Assembly: GCA_022565335.1 (NCBI GenBank)
Contig: JAIUMY010000006.1
Coordinates: 1 to 62,515 of the forward strand
Reading direction: 5' to 3'
Source: Opitutales bacterium
GTDB taxonomy: Bacteria > Verrucomicrobiota > Verrucomicrobiia > Opitutales > T3Sed10-336
DNA length: 62,515 nucleotides
Position numbers and translations under genes: made by a program. Shown here piece by piece: positions 1 to 12,245 of the stretch. Numbering within the stretch: the first letter of the stretch is position 1; each line of letters starts with the position of its first letter. The notes beneath the pieces are model-generated. The model had not been told where the DNA came from and made no database searches. It was given only the letters and a program-made list of their open reading frames with translations.

Positions 1-1
1 C

Positions 2-82
2 GCGCTCATCGACGAATTTGCCAAACATAACAAAATCCTCGATGAAATATTGAAATACACTGCAAAAACCAATAATGATTAA
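2..82 (+). CDS. C-terminal tail of an unidentified protein (partial)
   Basis: An open frame enters from the left edge and ends at a TAA at 80-82, giving 26 residues ending in KYTAKTNND. The tail is charged and looks helical. It is too short to assign a family. It converges on the FAH fragment that follows on the other strand. It may be chance open frame, since only 26 codons are visible. Confidence 0.3.
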   Translation, partial: ALIDEFAKHNKILDEILKYTAKTNND

Positions 83-100
83 TCTCTATTACTTCAGGAC

Positions 101-409
101 CTACACCCCCATGGGACAGGTGGCCTTATTTTTATTGATAATAACCGCCAGCTCCCCTTCGTAGTCGGTGCGAGGGTCGGCAAAATTATAATCAATCACA
201 AAGCCGGGCAAAACAATCGGCTTTCCTGAGGGAATCAAGGTGTTGGGCGTCTTGATAAATAGGACAGGTTCCTTGGGAACCTCAGTCTTAGTTTCGTGTA
301 GACGGTCATGCTCCGCCAAATGATCGTGGTAATTGAGGCCAACGCCAATAATCTTTGAGGGCCGGATGGTATAGTAATCGGTGCTATGTAAAACAGGCAG
401 GCGAATCAT
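101..409 (-). pseudogene. fumarylacetoacetate hydrolase-family protein, N-terminal fragment
   Basis: The 102 residues match the N-terminal part of FAH-family hydrolases: the RPSKIIGVGLNYHDHLAEH segment, then PVLFIKTPNTLIPSGKPIVLP and the YEGELAVII strand that precedes the metal-binding residues. The frame then diverges into NKNKATCPMGV and stops. The rest of the catalytic domain (normally another 150 or more residues with the metal ligands and the DVSARD-like motif) is not found in any frame of the remaining 100 bases. The protein therefore cannot be an active hydrolase. Its ATG overlaps the stop of the upstream RAYT transposase (ATGA), so it may still be translated. I read it as a remnant left by rearrangement next to the transposase. 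Confidence 0.75.
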
Positions 410-1422
410 TCTGAGGAAGGTGATCTGAATTGGTTGGGGGTGTAAATCTCTCCAAAAGGAGTGGGGCTGATTTTATGGGGTTTTTTGCGAGAGCTGCCAG
501 CCTGTAGTTTTCCGGAGCATTTTTCCACAAAAACCTTACTTCCAAGAACCTGGCCTTTCACCAAAGGAGCAAATTCCGGCAAATTTTCAGTTCGGGTGCT
601 ATTCTCAGCTTCCCTCTGGCACAGCAGTTTGTGCATTTCCTTGCGGGTATTTTGCAAGTGAGGTTGTCCTTTCTTAGGTTTGGCTCCCAGTCCCAGCACC
701 AGAAGACGATATTCACGAAGAATTTCCGTCCGCGAGTCATTTTCCTTAGCCCTTACAATACACCCCAGGTCCGTTTCAATCTCCCTGCAAATCTCCGCCT
801 CGCCGTAGCCACTGAAAGCATATTTGGCGGGGTCTTCCACCAAACCGGCGCGGACCGGATTCAAGTCGATATAGGCGGCCACAATTCGCAGTGCGAGTCC
901 GTTCCCTTCGACCAAAAGGCTCTTAAAGCGATCACTCCACAACGGCCCGAAGCGGCGATAATTCGCATTATACCAAATGCTTACGCGTTGTTTGAAGGTT
1001 TGCACAAAACCAGTCAAATTATGCATACGCTTTAGAAGTGCCCGGCGAAGTTTCTCCGCTTCTTCACCGCCGTCCTTCAAAATGCGTTCTACTTGTTCCG
1101 GAGTATTGGGCGCATAGACCTGGGAGCGGGGAGATTTCCGCAGATGATTATCCTCCCCGTGCAAATGCTTGTACCGTTCCAGGAGTTCCTCATCAGTGAG
1201 CGTGACCCCACTGGCGTCAGGTACCTCGACAAGTATATGGAAGTGATTCGACATCAGGCAGTAGGTGAGAATTTTGACTCCTGCAAAAGCCGCCACTTTA
1301 AAAAGCATTTTCCGCATAACAGCCTTTTCCTTATCCCCGAAAATTTTCTCACCATTCACCGTCCGCGACATCACATGATACACCGCCGCCGCATCTTCAA
1401 AAAGAATTCGTTTTTGTCTCAT
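406..1422 (-). mobile_element. RAYT: REP-associated tyrosine transposase (Y1_Tnp/IS200-like), copy 1
   Basis: A 338-residue protein with the HUH signature of the IS200/Y1 superfamily: SNHFHILVEV with H60 and H62 as metal ligands, an N-terminal YHVMSRTVNGEKIFG strand, and the C-terminal RRFGPLWSDRFKSLLVEG and YIDLNPVRAGLV segments typical of RAYTs. RAYTs cut and join single-stranded DNA at REP palindromes; they are usually single-copy chromosomal genes rather than parts of autonomous IS elements. A close paralogue lies at 9946-11013. No IS termini were seen. The stop overlaps the start of the truncated FAH fragment, which points to a rearrangement at this site. The catalytic tyrosine probably lies in the conserved WYN/Y segment before RRFGPLW, but I cannot choose the residue with certainty. 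Confidence 0.9.
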
Positions 1423-1555
1423 AATTCCCTTCTAGCAAAAATCAGACCACCGTCAAGACCTAATTCCACGAAACCTAAATAAAAGTCAACAAAAATTACC
1501 CTGGGACGTAAAAAAGGAGGGTTGAAATGGGGATTTAGCGCGGTATGGTGGGGGA

Positions 1556-2551
1556 ATGAGAGAGCGTGACGTTTTGGTTGAGTTGTTGGGGGGGTTGCGG
1601 AAGATGCAGCGGGAGGGGCAGAGTATGGTGCCGGTGCGTGAGGATTCTTTGGAGGACTTGAGGAATGCGGTGAGGGTTGCCCGGGACAAGGGGGGTGCTT
1701 CTCTGAAAAAGAAAAAGGACAGCGGAGATTATGGGGAAATTCATCGGGGAAGAGCGCCTTCGCCCTCTTGGGAAAGGCCGTCGGGGGCGGGGGCGAAATT
1801 GCCTGATTTGGATTCGTTACAGAAACAAAAACCTGCGCCGAAAAAGAGTTCGGCGAAAAAAGCATCGGTTCCTTTTACTTTGGCCCCTCTTCCGGAGAAG
1901 CCGGTTTCGGTCGAATTACCAGAGGGTTCTCCGGAAGAAAGGATGAATGCGCTGCGGGAAGCAGTGGAAAATTGTCCGGTCTGTCGGTCTCAGGTGCGGG
2001 AGGGAAAAAAGGTGGTTTTTGGAACCGGAACGGTAAATGCGGATCTTTTCTTTGTTGGTGAAGCTCCTGGCGCGGAGGAGGAAATAGCAGGGGAACCATT
2101 TGTGGGTGCGGCAGGACAGTTGTTGAATAAAATGATCAAGGGCATGGGTTTGGAAAGGGAGCAAGTCTATATTGGGAATATTATGAAATGGCGTCCCGCT
2201 ACGGAGTCGAATTATGGAAATCGCGCTCCTACGGAAAAGGAAATGGAGATTTGCCTTCCTTACCTGCGGGCACAAGTGGAAATTGTCCGGCCTAAAGTTA
2301 TCGTGGCCTTGGGGTTAACCGCGGTAAATGGCCTCTTTGGCTACGACCCGAAGCGAAAAATGGGAGCGGTGCGGGGACATTGGATGACGTTTGGTGAAAT
2401 TCCGGCGATGTGCACATTTCACCCCTCCTATTTACTTCATCATGAATCCTATCGGACGAAGCGTTTGGTGTGGGAGGATTTGTTGCAAGTTATGGAGAAG
2501 ATAGACCTTCCCATTTCGGAGAAACAAAGAGGGTATTTTTTACCTAAATGA
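1556..2551 (+). CDS. uracil-DNA glycosylase, family 4-like
   Basis: This enzyme would remove uracil from DNA in base-excision repair. The first 120 residues are a basic, low-complexity extension not needed for catalysis. The UDG core starts at about residue 137 with C140-P-V-C143, followed by the uracil-binding motif FVGEAPGAEEE (167-176), GEPFVGAAGQLL, C233 in EICLPYL, the RGHW segment and the catalytic THP-like motif TFHPSYLL (287-294). Family 4 enzymes hold a 4Fe-4S cluster with four cysteines. The usual third one, in a KCRP motif, is W212 here (MKWRPAT), and C286 sits beside the TFHPSY motif instead. The stop overlaps the start of the pseudouridine synthase gene by four bases (ATGA), so the two are probably co-translated. 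Confidence 0.88.
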   Translation: MRERDVLVELLGGLRKMQREGQSMVPVREDSLEDLRNAVRVARDKGGASLKKKKDSGDYGEIHRGRAPSPSWERPSGAGAKLPDLDSLQKQKPAPKKSSAKKASVPFTLAPLPEKPVSVELPEGSPEERMNALREAVENCPVCRSQVREGKKVVFGTGTVNADLFFVGEAPGAEEEIAGEPFVGAAGQLLNKMIKGMGLEREQVYIGNIMKWRPATESNYGNRAPTEKEMEICLPYLRAQVEIVRPKVIVALGLTAVNGLFGYDPKRKMGAVRGHWMTFGEIPAMCTFHPSYLLHHESYRTKRLVWEDLLQVMEKIDLPISEKQRGYFLPK

Positions 2552-3270
2552 GTGTTCCGTCCTCCCAGGAAGGCTGGCCTTTGGGCAAAGGCGTGAAGGT
2601 TATCGGTAAGGATAAAAACGGACTGATTGCCTTGTGCAAGCCTGCGGGGATACTTTCGCATCCGAATCGCAGAGGAGAGGAGAAGAAGTCCCTTTTCTCG
2701 TCCCCTTACGATCCGACAAGTCGTTGTTACGAAGGAGGATACTATCTATTGAACCGTTTGGACTCGGCCACTACAGGGTTGATTTTGATTGCTACGGACG
2801 GGGAGGTTGCCCGGGCGGTGGTGAAGGAGTTTGAAAAGCAGCGGGTAGAGAAGATTTACCATGCGTTGGTGTTTGGAAAGCCTTCGCAAAATAGGGAAAA
2901 ATGGGAGGATGTTTTGCGGGTGGAAAAAAAAGGCGGGCAATTGCGGGGCCAGACCAGAGGAGGAAAGGGAGGGCTTCCGGCAACAACCTTGATGAGACAA
3001 ATTAAAGTAGTCCCGGGTATGCCTCCGCTTTCGCTCCTTGAACTCCAACCGGTGACGGGGCGAACGCATCAGCTCCGGGTGCAATGTTCCCAGCGTCGCT
3101 TGCCTATCGTAGGGGATCAAACGTATGGTCAGTTTCAATGGAATCGTCAGTTCGCCCGCAAGACCGGTCGGAAGGGATTGCACTTGCATAGCGCCGCGAT
3201 TCGGCTGAATTATATTTTAAAAGAAAAGAAGTATGAATTTTCGGCCAAGTTGAACAGCGATTTTCTCTGA
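2548..3270 (+). CDS. RluA-family RNA pseudouridine synthase
   Basis: The 240-residue protein carries the family signatures: ALCKPAGILSHP, the catalytic LNRLDSATTGL with D72 as the nucleophile, KIYHALVFGKP, and the C-terminal GRTHQLRVQCSQRRLPIVGD. It isomerises uridine to pseudouridine in rRNA or tRNA; the exact target cannot be read from sequence. It lacks an S4 domain, so it is a short, catalytic-domain-only form. The gene overlaps the preceding glycosylase gene by four bases. Confidence 0.9.
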   Translation: MSVPSSQEGWPLGKGVKVIGKDKNGLIALCKPAGILSHPNRRGEEKKSLFSSPYDPTSRCYEGGYYLLNRLDSATTGLILIATDGEVARAVVKEFEKQRVEKIYHALVFGKPSQNREKWEDVLRVEKKGGQLRGQTRGGKGGLPATTLMRQIKVVPGMPPLSLLELQPVTGRTHQLRVQCSQRRLPIVGDQTYGQFQWNRQFARKTGRKGLHLHSAAIRLNYILKEKKYEFSAKLNSDFL

Positions 3271-3342
3271 TCACCTGGTAATGAAGGACTTCGAAAGAGT
3301 TTTTCGTGGCGGTTTTTCCTGCGGTATTATATACCAAGATCT

Positions 3343-4113
3343 ATGATTGAAAAGCTATTGGAAATTGCTGGGAAGGCAGGGTTTGAGGCGATGAAGTATT
3401 ATGGCTCGGCAGAGGGAACTATTCAGAAAGAAGATGAGTCTCCTTTGACGCTGGCCGATTGTGCTTCGCATCGGTGCATTATGGATCTTCTGCGGGAGGC
3501 GTATCCCGAGATTCCCGTCTTGTCGGAAGAGTCATCGGAGGAAGAATTGGCGGGGAGGACAAATTGGCATAAGTTTTGGCTGGTGGACCCGTTGGACGGG
3601 ACCAAGGAATTCATCAAGCAGTCGGGGGAGTTCACTGTCAATATCGCCTTGGTGGTGGGTAAAGAACCGGTGGCGGGGGTGATCCATGCTCCCGTTCTTA
3701 GGAAAAGTTGGTTTGCGGAAAAAGGGGAAGGAGCATTTTTGCGGGTGGATGGAGAGAGCCCAAAAACTTTACGGTGTCGCCAGTGGTCGGCGAAGAGACC
3801 GATCTTCGTGGCCAGCCGCGACCATGCGGGGCCGCAGGTCAAAACATTGATTGAGAAATACCCTGCGGCGGTGACCACCAGTATGGGCAGTTCATTGAAA
3901 TTCTGTCTGGTGGCTGAAGGGAAGGCCGATCTGTATCTGCGCGACGTGCCGACTATGGAATGGGACACCGCGGCGGCACAAGTAATCGTCGAGGAAGCGG
4001 GTGGCCAGCTAACTGATCTACAAGGGGAGCGACTTTCTTATAATAAAGCGGTTCTCCGTAACCCGGCGCTGTTGACCCGGGGGGATCCAGCGTTTTGGCC
4101 GGAGCTGGGCTAA
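3343..4113 (+). CDS. cysQ: 3'(2'),5'-bisphosphate nucleotidase (CysQ/inositol monophosphatase family)
   Basis: A 256-residue member of the lithium-sensitive, Mg-dependent phosphatase family. The metal-binding elements are present: the SEES acidic stretch (61-64), VDPLDGTKEFI (81-91) and WDTAAAQVIVEEAGG near residue 206. The TKEFI after DPLDG is characteristic of CysQ rather than inositol monophosphatase. The likely role is hydrolysis of adenosine 3',5'-bisphosphate (PAP) formed during sulfate assimilation. It stands alone, about 70 bases after the pseudouridine synthase, and converges on the ABC-F gene. No other sulfur genes are adjacent. Confidence 0.88.
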   Translation: MIEKLLEIAGKAGFEAMKYYGSAEGTIQKEDESPLTLADCASHRCIMDLLREAYPEIPVLSEESSEEELAGRTNWHKFWLVDPLDGTKEFIKQSGEFTVNIALVVGKEPVAGVIHAPVLRKSWFAEKGEGAFLRVDGESPKTLRCRQWSAKRPIFVASRDHAGPQVKTLIEKYPAAVTTSMGSSLKFCLVAEGKADLYLRDVPTMEWDTAAAQVIVEEAGGQLTDLQGERLSYNKAVLRNPALLTRGDPAFWPELG

Positions 4114-4142
4114 TTTCGGGGAAATTTTTTAAACCTGGCCGG

Positions 4143-6089
4143 CTATCCCTGAAAGGACATGAGTTGTTCGGTAGCCTTTTCCCAGGATTCATTGAGAGAT
4201 TTTAGTTTGGTAACGGTTTGGTCAAGAGCTTGCCGGATTTCCCTGGTCCGGTCGGGATTGTTATAGGTGGAGGGGTCTTCCATTTGGGACGTCAGCCGGG
4301 TTTGCTCTTCTTCGAGGGAAATAATTTGTTTTTCCAAATCCTGAATCTTTTTTTCCCATGACTTCTCTTCACGGGCGCGTGCTTTTCTCTCTTCGGCGGC
4401 CCGTCTTCGTCGTTCTTTTGGAGTTTCGTTTTGGTCTGCGGAGGAAGAGGAACCGTTGGACTTTCTTCCTTCGGTGGGGCGGTGGTCTTCGAAAGAGGCG
4501 ATCAATCCTCCCCGGGCGGTTTGGGCTCCGGACTTACGGAGGTAATATTCATAGTCACCCGCATAATGAGTCAATTGCCCTGCGTTGACATGGATTACAG
4601 AGGTGGCGATTTTTTGAATAAAATGGACATCATGGCTGACCATAACCAAGGTTCCAGGATAGTTGGACAGGGCTTGTATAAGGGCGTCGATGCTGGCGAT
4701 ATCCAAGTGGGTGGTGGGCTCGTCGAGCAGAAGAAGATTGGGTGGATGTAAGAGTAATTTGACCAAAGCGAGACGACTTTTTTCGCCGCCGCTCAGGATT
4801 CGCACGGGTTTGTCGGCGTCGTCGCCAGTAAAAAGGAAGCAGCCCAAGAGGGTGCGAATATCAGTTTCGGTGATACCGGTTAAACCTTTGGCGGCTTCGT
4901 CATAAACGGAGCTGTTAAGGTCCAATTGTTCGGAGCGTTGTTGGGCATAGTAGCCGACGTTCAGATTCAGGCCGGGATTGCGGGAGCCGCGGCGCAGGGG
5001 AACCAGGTCGGCAAGGATTTTCAGAAGGGTGGACTTGCCCGCTCCGTTGGGCCCGACGAGAGCGATGCGCTGGCCTCGCTCAAGGGTCAGATTCAGGTTG
5101 CGGTAGACGGTATGGTCGTCATAGCCCTGTTCGATGTTTTCCAGGGTAATGACTTTCTGGCCCGAACGCGGCGGGTGGGGAAAGCGAAAGGAAACGGTAT
5201 CGTCGGGACGCTCGGGCGGGGGGATTCTTTCCAGTTTATCGAGGTATTTAATTCTCGATTGAACCTGTGCGGCCTTGGAGGCTTTGGCGCGGAAGCGGTT
5301 GATGAATTGCTCCACCCGTTCGATTTCCTTTTGTTGGTTTTGATAGGCAGCCCATTGTTGTTCCAGGCGTTCAGCCTTGCGGGTGACAAAATTGTCATAA
5401 TTTCCTGGATACTTTTCGATGCGCTGCGCGGCTATTTCGACGATGCCGTTGCAAAGTTGGTTGAGAAAGGCCCGGTCGTGGGAGATGACCACAACGGAAC
5501 CTTCGTATCCCCGCAAGTGGTCCTGAAACCAGGTCAGGGACTCCAGATCAAGGTGGTTGGTCGGCTCGTCGAGCATTAGGAGGTCCGGCTTTTGAACAAG
5601 AAGGCGGGCGAGGTGGGCCCGCATAATCCAACCACCGCTGAGGGTTCGGGCCGGGCGCAGGAAGTCCGCTTCTTTGAAGGCCAGTCCGGCCAGGATTTTT
5701 TTGGCGACTGGCTCGAGGGAAAACCCGTCCAGGTCGGCGTAACGGGCAAGGGCTTCGTGGTGTTTTTCGTGTTCGGGGTCGGGGTAGTCGCGAAAGAGTT
5801 GGTGGACGGCGGATATCTCGGGAGAGATGGCGGTGGCCAACTGCAGTACGGTTTCCTCGCCAACGGGGGCGCTTTCCTGGGGGAGAAACCCGGTAAGGGT
5901 ATTCTTTTCCCATTGGATGTCGCCCGAATCGGCCTCTTCCTGCCCGAGGAGGATACGGAACAGGGTGGTTTTGCCGGCTCCATTGGGACCGATGAGGCCG
6001 ATGCGCTCGCCTCTTTGGAGGCGTAGGCTGGCATTGGTGAAAAGGGTATTTCCCCCGTAGGCTTTACTTAATCCGGAAACAATGAGCAC
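4143..6089 (-). CDS. ABC-F family ATPase (ribosome-associated type)
   Basis: The 648-residue protein has two ABC cassettes and no membrane segments. Cassette 1 has Walker A GPNGAGKTT (34-42), LSGGWIMRAHLARLL and LLMLDEPTNHLDLES. An arginine-rich linker of about 80 residues follows (ERIEQFINRFRAKASKAAQVQSR-like), then cassette 2 with GPNGAGKST, LSGGEKSRLALVKLL and LLLLDEPTTHLD. The C-terminal 100 residues are a charged coiled coil (RRRRAAEERKARAREEKSWEKK). ABC-F proteins act on the ribosome during elongation or stress; the coiled-coil tail resembles Uup/YheS-type members. It lies 54 bases downstream of the SNF2 helicase gene on the same strand. Confidence 0.92.
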   Translation of the reverse strand: MLIVSGLSKAYGGNTLFTNASLRLQRGERIGLIGPNGAGKTTLFRILLGQEEADSGDIQWEKNTLTGFLPQESAPVGEETVLQLATAISPEISAVHQLFRDYPDPEHEKHHEALARYADLDGFSLEPVAKKILAGLAFKEADFLRPARTLSGGWIMRAHLARLLVQKPDLLMLDEPTNHLDLESLTWFQDHLRGYEGSVVVISHDRAFLNQLCNGIVEIAAQRIEKYPGNYDNFVTRKAERLEQQWAAYQNQQKEIERVEQFINRFRAKASKAAQVQSRIKYLDKLERIPPPERPDDTVSFRFPHPPRSGQKVITLENIEQGYDDHTVYRNLNLTLERGQRIALVGPNGAGKSTLLKILADLVPLRRGSRNPGLNLNVGYYAQQRSEQLDLNSSVYDEAAKGLTGITETDIRTLLGCFLFTGDDADKPVRILSGGEKSRLALVKLLLHPPNLLLLDEPTTHLDIASIDALIQALSNYPGTLVMVSHDVHFIQKIATSVIHVNAGQLTHYAGDYEYYLRKSGAQTARGGLIASFEDHRPTEGRKSNGSSSSADQNETPKERRRRAAEERKARAREEKSWEKKIQDLEKQIISLEEEQTRLTSQMEDPSTYNNPDRTREIRQALDQTVTKLKSLNESWEKATEQLMSFQG

Positions 6090-6143
6090 GGGTCGAAAAG
6101 GCTTAGGGAAAAGAGATGAAAAAGAGATTGCGGGTTTGGCGTA

Positions 6144-8834
<2,691 letters not shown>

Positions 8835-9095
8835 AACAAAGAATTCGACGCCGGTTTCCCAAGGCGGGAAACGCTCCAGAGGGGCGTATCAGTAACTATC
8901 GGGAATAAACAAAAATACAGAGGGGTCTACTACGAACCTTGATTTCTAACGGTTTTGACCCCTGCGTAGTTCCTTTATGAGTGATAAAGAAATCTTTGAA
9001 AAGGCAAAAATGCAAATTTTTCGCCTTTCGATAAGAAAAACTTCCGGGGAATGGAAAACTGCCTCTTCCTCTTCCTTGGTGGAGCGCTTTGCCGA

Positions 9096-9776
9096 TTACC
9101 TTCGGGTCATGGCAATCAGGTAGAGGAGATAGGCCAAGGAGGTCAAAAAGGCAGCGACATAGGTAAATCCGGCGGCATTGAGGGTACGAACGACCCCTGT
9201 TTCCTCGTCGCGGTTGATGATTCCCAAGCCGGCAAGTTCCTTACGGGCCCGTCGGCTGGCATCAAACTCAACCGGCAAGGTAATGAGCTGGAAAAGCGTA
9301 AGGATAAAGTAGCAGGCGATAACAATATTCATCAACATTATGCCCATCGGCTGGCCGAATCCCACGAGGATGGCGCCGATAAAAACCATGGGAAGAACTT
9401 TACTGCTGATGGTGGTGACCGGGACCAACGCCATGCGAGCCTTCAGTGGGGCGTAGGCTTGTTTGTGCTGAATAGCGTGACCAGCTTCGTGAGCGGCCAC
9501 TCCCAGGGCAGCAAGCGAGTTACCGTAATAGTTTGGCTCGCTGAGAGCGAGTCGTTTATTGATGGGGTCGTAATGGTCGGTGAGCTTTCCCTGGATGGGA
9601 ACGATCTGTACGCCGGTGACCCCGGCTTTGCGCATGAGCGCGTCGGCCGCCTCGGCGCCAGTGATGCCACTGCGGGAGGCAATTTTGCTGTATTTATTAT
9701 AGGCACTGCTTACGCGCCATTGGGCGTAGAGAGCGATGCCAAAGGTAAAAACGAGAAGTAGGACAAAAGGTGTCAT
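9096..9776 (-). CDS. YugP-type membrane zinc metallopeptidase (Zn_peptidase_2)
   Basis: 226 residues with an N-terminal membrane helix (about 3-18), the zinc-binding HEAGH motif (96-100) within AAHEAGHAIQHKQAYAPLKAR, and three further hydrophobic segments (about 113-130, 140-168 and 205-223). This order matches the PF04298 family (YugP). The C-terminal part is basic with DASRRARKEL before the last helix, as in known members. The substrate is not known for the family. It is a single gene with about 170 bases on its upstream side before the second RAYT. Confidence 0.88.
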   Translation of the reverse strand: MTPFVLLLVFTFGIALYAQWRVSSAYNKYSKIASRSGITGAEAADALMRKAGVTGVQIVPIQGKLTDHYDPINKRLALSEPNYYGNSLAALGVAAHEAGHAIQHKQAYAPLKARMALVPVTTISSKVLPMVFIGAILVGFGQPMGIMLMNIVIACYFILTLFQLITLPVEFDASRRARKELAGLGIINRDEETGVVRTLNAAGFTYVAAFLTSLAYLLYLIAMTRR

Positions 9777-9945
9777 TGGAGAAAGTGTTAAGCTAGTTTA
9801 GATCCTTTACAACAAGTTTGGTTCCCGTCAAGCAAGGGACATTGTTTACTATCGGTGGTTTTACATAAATCCGGTAATTTTTCAGTGACGGTCGATTTCT
9901 AAGAAACATCGAATTTACAGTTCCTATTGAAAGGATTCAATAATC

Positions 9946-11013
9946 TTAAACTTCTCGGTGGCTCTTTTCTTCAAGGCCCTTCTGGTGTATTGGTTTTTTG
10001 AAACGAAAGAAATTCGGTGAAAACAATCCGGGGAGAGGAGTCTGAAAAGTCAGACTGGGACGGCGGACTTTGCGCGAAAGGCATTGCTTCGCCTCCTTTA
10101 GCAGTCCCCCTACGAAAGACTCTGAACCAACGATCTGTCCTCTGGTAATGGCCGCAAAAATCTTTTCCCTAGCCCAGTTATCACCTTCACTTTCTGCCCG
10201 TTCGCTAAGCAATCGGGCAATCTCTTCCTGTGCCTCTTGGTCGTCCAGATGACCTTTCCCTTCCCGCGGCATTCGCCCCTGACCCAGCACCAGCATTCGG
10301 TAAAACCTCAACACATCGCTACCCGTATCCTTATCTATCGCATCCACAATATACCCCAATTCGGTCTTCGGTTCTCCCGCCATCACCGACTCCCCATAAC
10401 CACTGTAGGCATATTTGCCCGGATCATTGACCAATCCCGCCCGCACCGGATTCAGATCGATGTAGGCCGCCACCACCTTCAAGGCATTGGCCCGCCCCTC
10501 CACCAGGACGCTCTTAAACTTTTCACTCCACAGCGGACCGTAGCGCCGGTATTCACTGTTGTACCAGATACTCACCCGCTGTTTGAAGGTTTTCACGAAC
10601 TCCGGCAGATTGTGCATCCGCTTATGCAAACCCTCGCGTACTTCCTCAGCCTCCTTGCCTCCCTGTTCCAGTATCCGCTGCACCTGCTCCACCGAATTTG
10701 GCGCATAAGTTATCGAACGAGGCGTTTTGCGCAGATGATTATTCTCCCCGTGTAAATGCCCATACCGTTCTAGCAACTCCTCATCGGTTAGTTTGAGTCC
10801 CTCCGCACTGGGCACTTCCACCAGGATATGGAAGTGATTGGCCATCATGCAGTAGGTCAGAATCTTGACCCCTGAAAAGGCCGCCACTTTGTGTAACATT
10901 TTGGCGAGCACGGCTTTCTCCTTCTCCCCAAAAATCTTTTCTCCGTTCACCGTCCGCGACATCACATGATAAACCGCCGGACAGTCCGTAAAATGTAAGC
11001 GTTTTCGTTGCAT
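9946..11013 (-). mobile_element. RAYT: REP-associated tyrosine transposase, copy 2
   Basis: A 355-residue paralogue of the RAYT at 406-1422, sharing long identical blocks (YHVMSRTVNGEKIFG, ANHFHILVEVP with the H60/H62 ligand pair, VSIWYN, YGPLWSEKFKS, AAYIDLNPVRAGLV). I start it at the ATG at 11011-11013 (MQRKRLHF), which aligns with copy 1; an upstream in-frame extension of 16 residues has no counterpart there. The C-terminal 70 residues differ from copy 1. The two RAYTs are close enough in sequence to have arisen by duplication, or to be two related lineages. REP-like palindromes occur elsewhere in the window. Confidence 0.9.
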
Positions 11014-11118
11014 ACTCCCAAAGAAACAAAAAATCCACCTACCGTCAATATTTAAGTCCAAAAAACTTAAAAATTGAATGGGCTAAGAAGTAGAACATAT
11101 TGTTGGAGAAGGGTTTGT

Positions 11119-12234
11119 TTATTCCTCGTCAGTATTGTTTTCGGGGCCATTTTTGCCGGTTTCGGCGGCCGCCTCTTTTTTCTTTTGATCTTCTTTAAAG
11201 AGGGTATCCACGCCTTTTCGCAGGGTGGCACGGGCCTGGGGATCATTCAAGACCCGGCGGACCCGGGGGTCGAAGAGAAGACCTGCATAATTGCCTTGGT
11301 CGAGTTTTCTTTGAATGTCCTGGTCCTCGGCGAGAGATCGCAAAGCCTTCTTCCCCTGTTCCCCGTTGTCGGCCTCGGTATCCTGCCATTTTTCGGTGAG
11401 CTGGTCCCACCGGAGGTTTTCCCGGAGGTCCCACAGGGCTTGGTATTGATTTTCTTTTATGGGGGTTGTCTTTTGGACAATAGGGCCGAGGAAGCTTTGG
11501 TCGATGATTTGGCGGCTGCTGAGGAGAAAGCGGGTCAGGAAATTTGGGTCCTTTTCATCTTCCTGTAGAAAAAACCAGGCAAAGGTGGAGAGGGTATACA
11601 GTGCCGTGAGGCAGATGAGAATGACGAGGGAGGCAATTAAGCCACCGCAAAACGCCCCGCCGATTTTCCAGGAGGGTTTCAAGCCCCCCTCGGGGCTTTT
11701 GCCCAGAAAAAAGGTGAGAATTTTACCAGCGAGGAAAAAGAAAAGCACTAAGGCCCCAAGCAGGGCAAACGCGGCCAAGGTGTGCAGAAACCAGCCCGCA
11801 TCGTGAGCGTTTTCCCCACTAATCGAGCGTAATAGATAATGGGTGGCGTTGCCATAGAAGAGGAGAACGAAAAAGAGGATTACGGGGGCAATTCCGAAAA
11901 TTTCCTTCAACCAACCGCGTCGACTGCCTAAAAAAGTACGAAAAGCAAAATAGGGGATGGCGATGGCTAAAAACAAGAAGAGCCCGAATCTTTGGCGGTT
12001 GGGCGAAAGCAAAAACTCTGGATCAAGGGAATCGCTGTCGGGAAGGGAGCGCACTTCTCCGGCGGCTTTCTCTTCCCCGGGCTCTTCACCAGAGGAAGGT
12101 TCGTCCTCCCCGCCTTCGAAATCCCACAGAAGGTCGATTTCCGGGGCTATGGGAACGGAACGATCCTCGGCGGATAGGTCGCATAGGCATAGGGTGGCCA
12201 GAAGAAGAATTAAAACGTGAGAAATCAGTCTCAT
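11119..12234 (-). CDS. CvpA-like integral membrane protein
   Basis: A 371-residue protein with a signal peptide-like start (LILLLATLCLC then DLSAEDR), an acidic stretch rich in E and G (about 38-60), and four or five membrane helices between residues 80 and 230. The helices include RRGWLKEIFGIAPVILFFVLLFYGN and a glycine-rich FCGGLIASLVILICL, a pattern like that of the colicin V production (CvpA) family. The last 130 residues are soluble and charged (LTEKWQDTEADNGEQ..., LRKGVDTLFKEDQKKKEA). Eleven bases separate it from the upstream parA-like gene, so they form an operon. The CvpA assignment rests on topology and a few residues only. Confidence 0.6.
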   Translation of the reverse strand: MRLISHVLILLLATLCLCDLSAEDRSVPIAPEIDLLWDFEGGEDEPSSGEEPGEEKAAGEVRSLPDSDSLDPEFLLSPNRQRFGLFLFLAIAIPYFAFRTFLGSRRGWLKEIFGIAPVILFFVLLFYGNATHYLLRSISGENAHDAGWFLHTLAAFALLGALVLFFFLAGKILTFFLGKSPEGGLKPSWKIGGAFCGGLIASLVILICLTALYTLSTFAWFFLQEDEKDPNFLTRFLLSSRQIIDQSFLGPIVQKTTPIKENQYQALWDLRENLRWDQLTEKWQDTEADNGEQGKKALRSLAEDQDIQRKLDQGNYAGLLFDPRVRRVLNDPQARATLRKGVDTLFKEDQKKKEAAAETGKNGPENNTDEE

Positions 12235-12245
12235 GTTCTTCTTTC

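Noticed and set aside
4926-5579. 217-codon plus-strand frame inside the ABC-F gene
   Set aside because: It is the complement of the ABC-F coding sequence and has no domain match.
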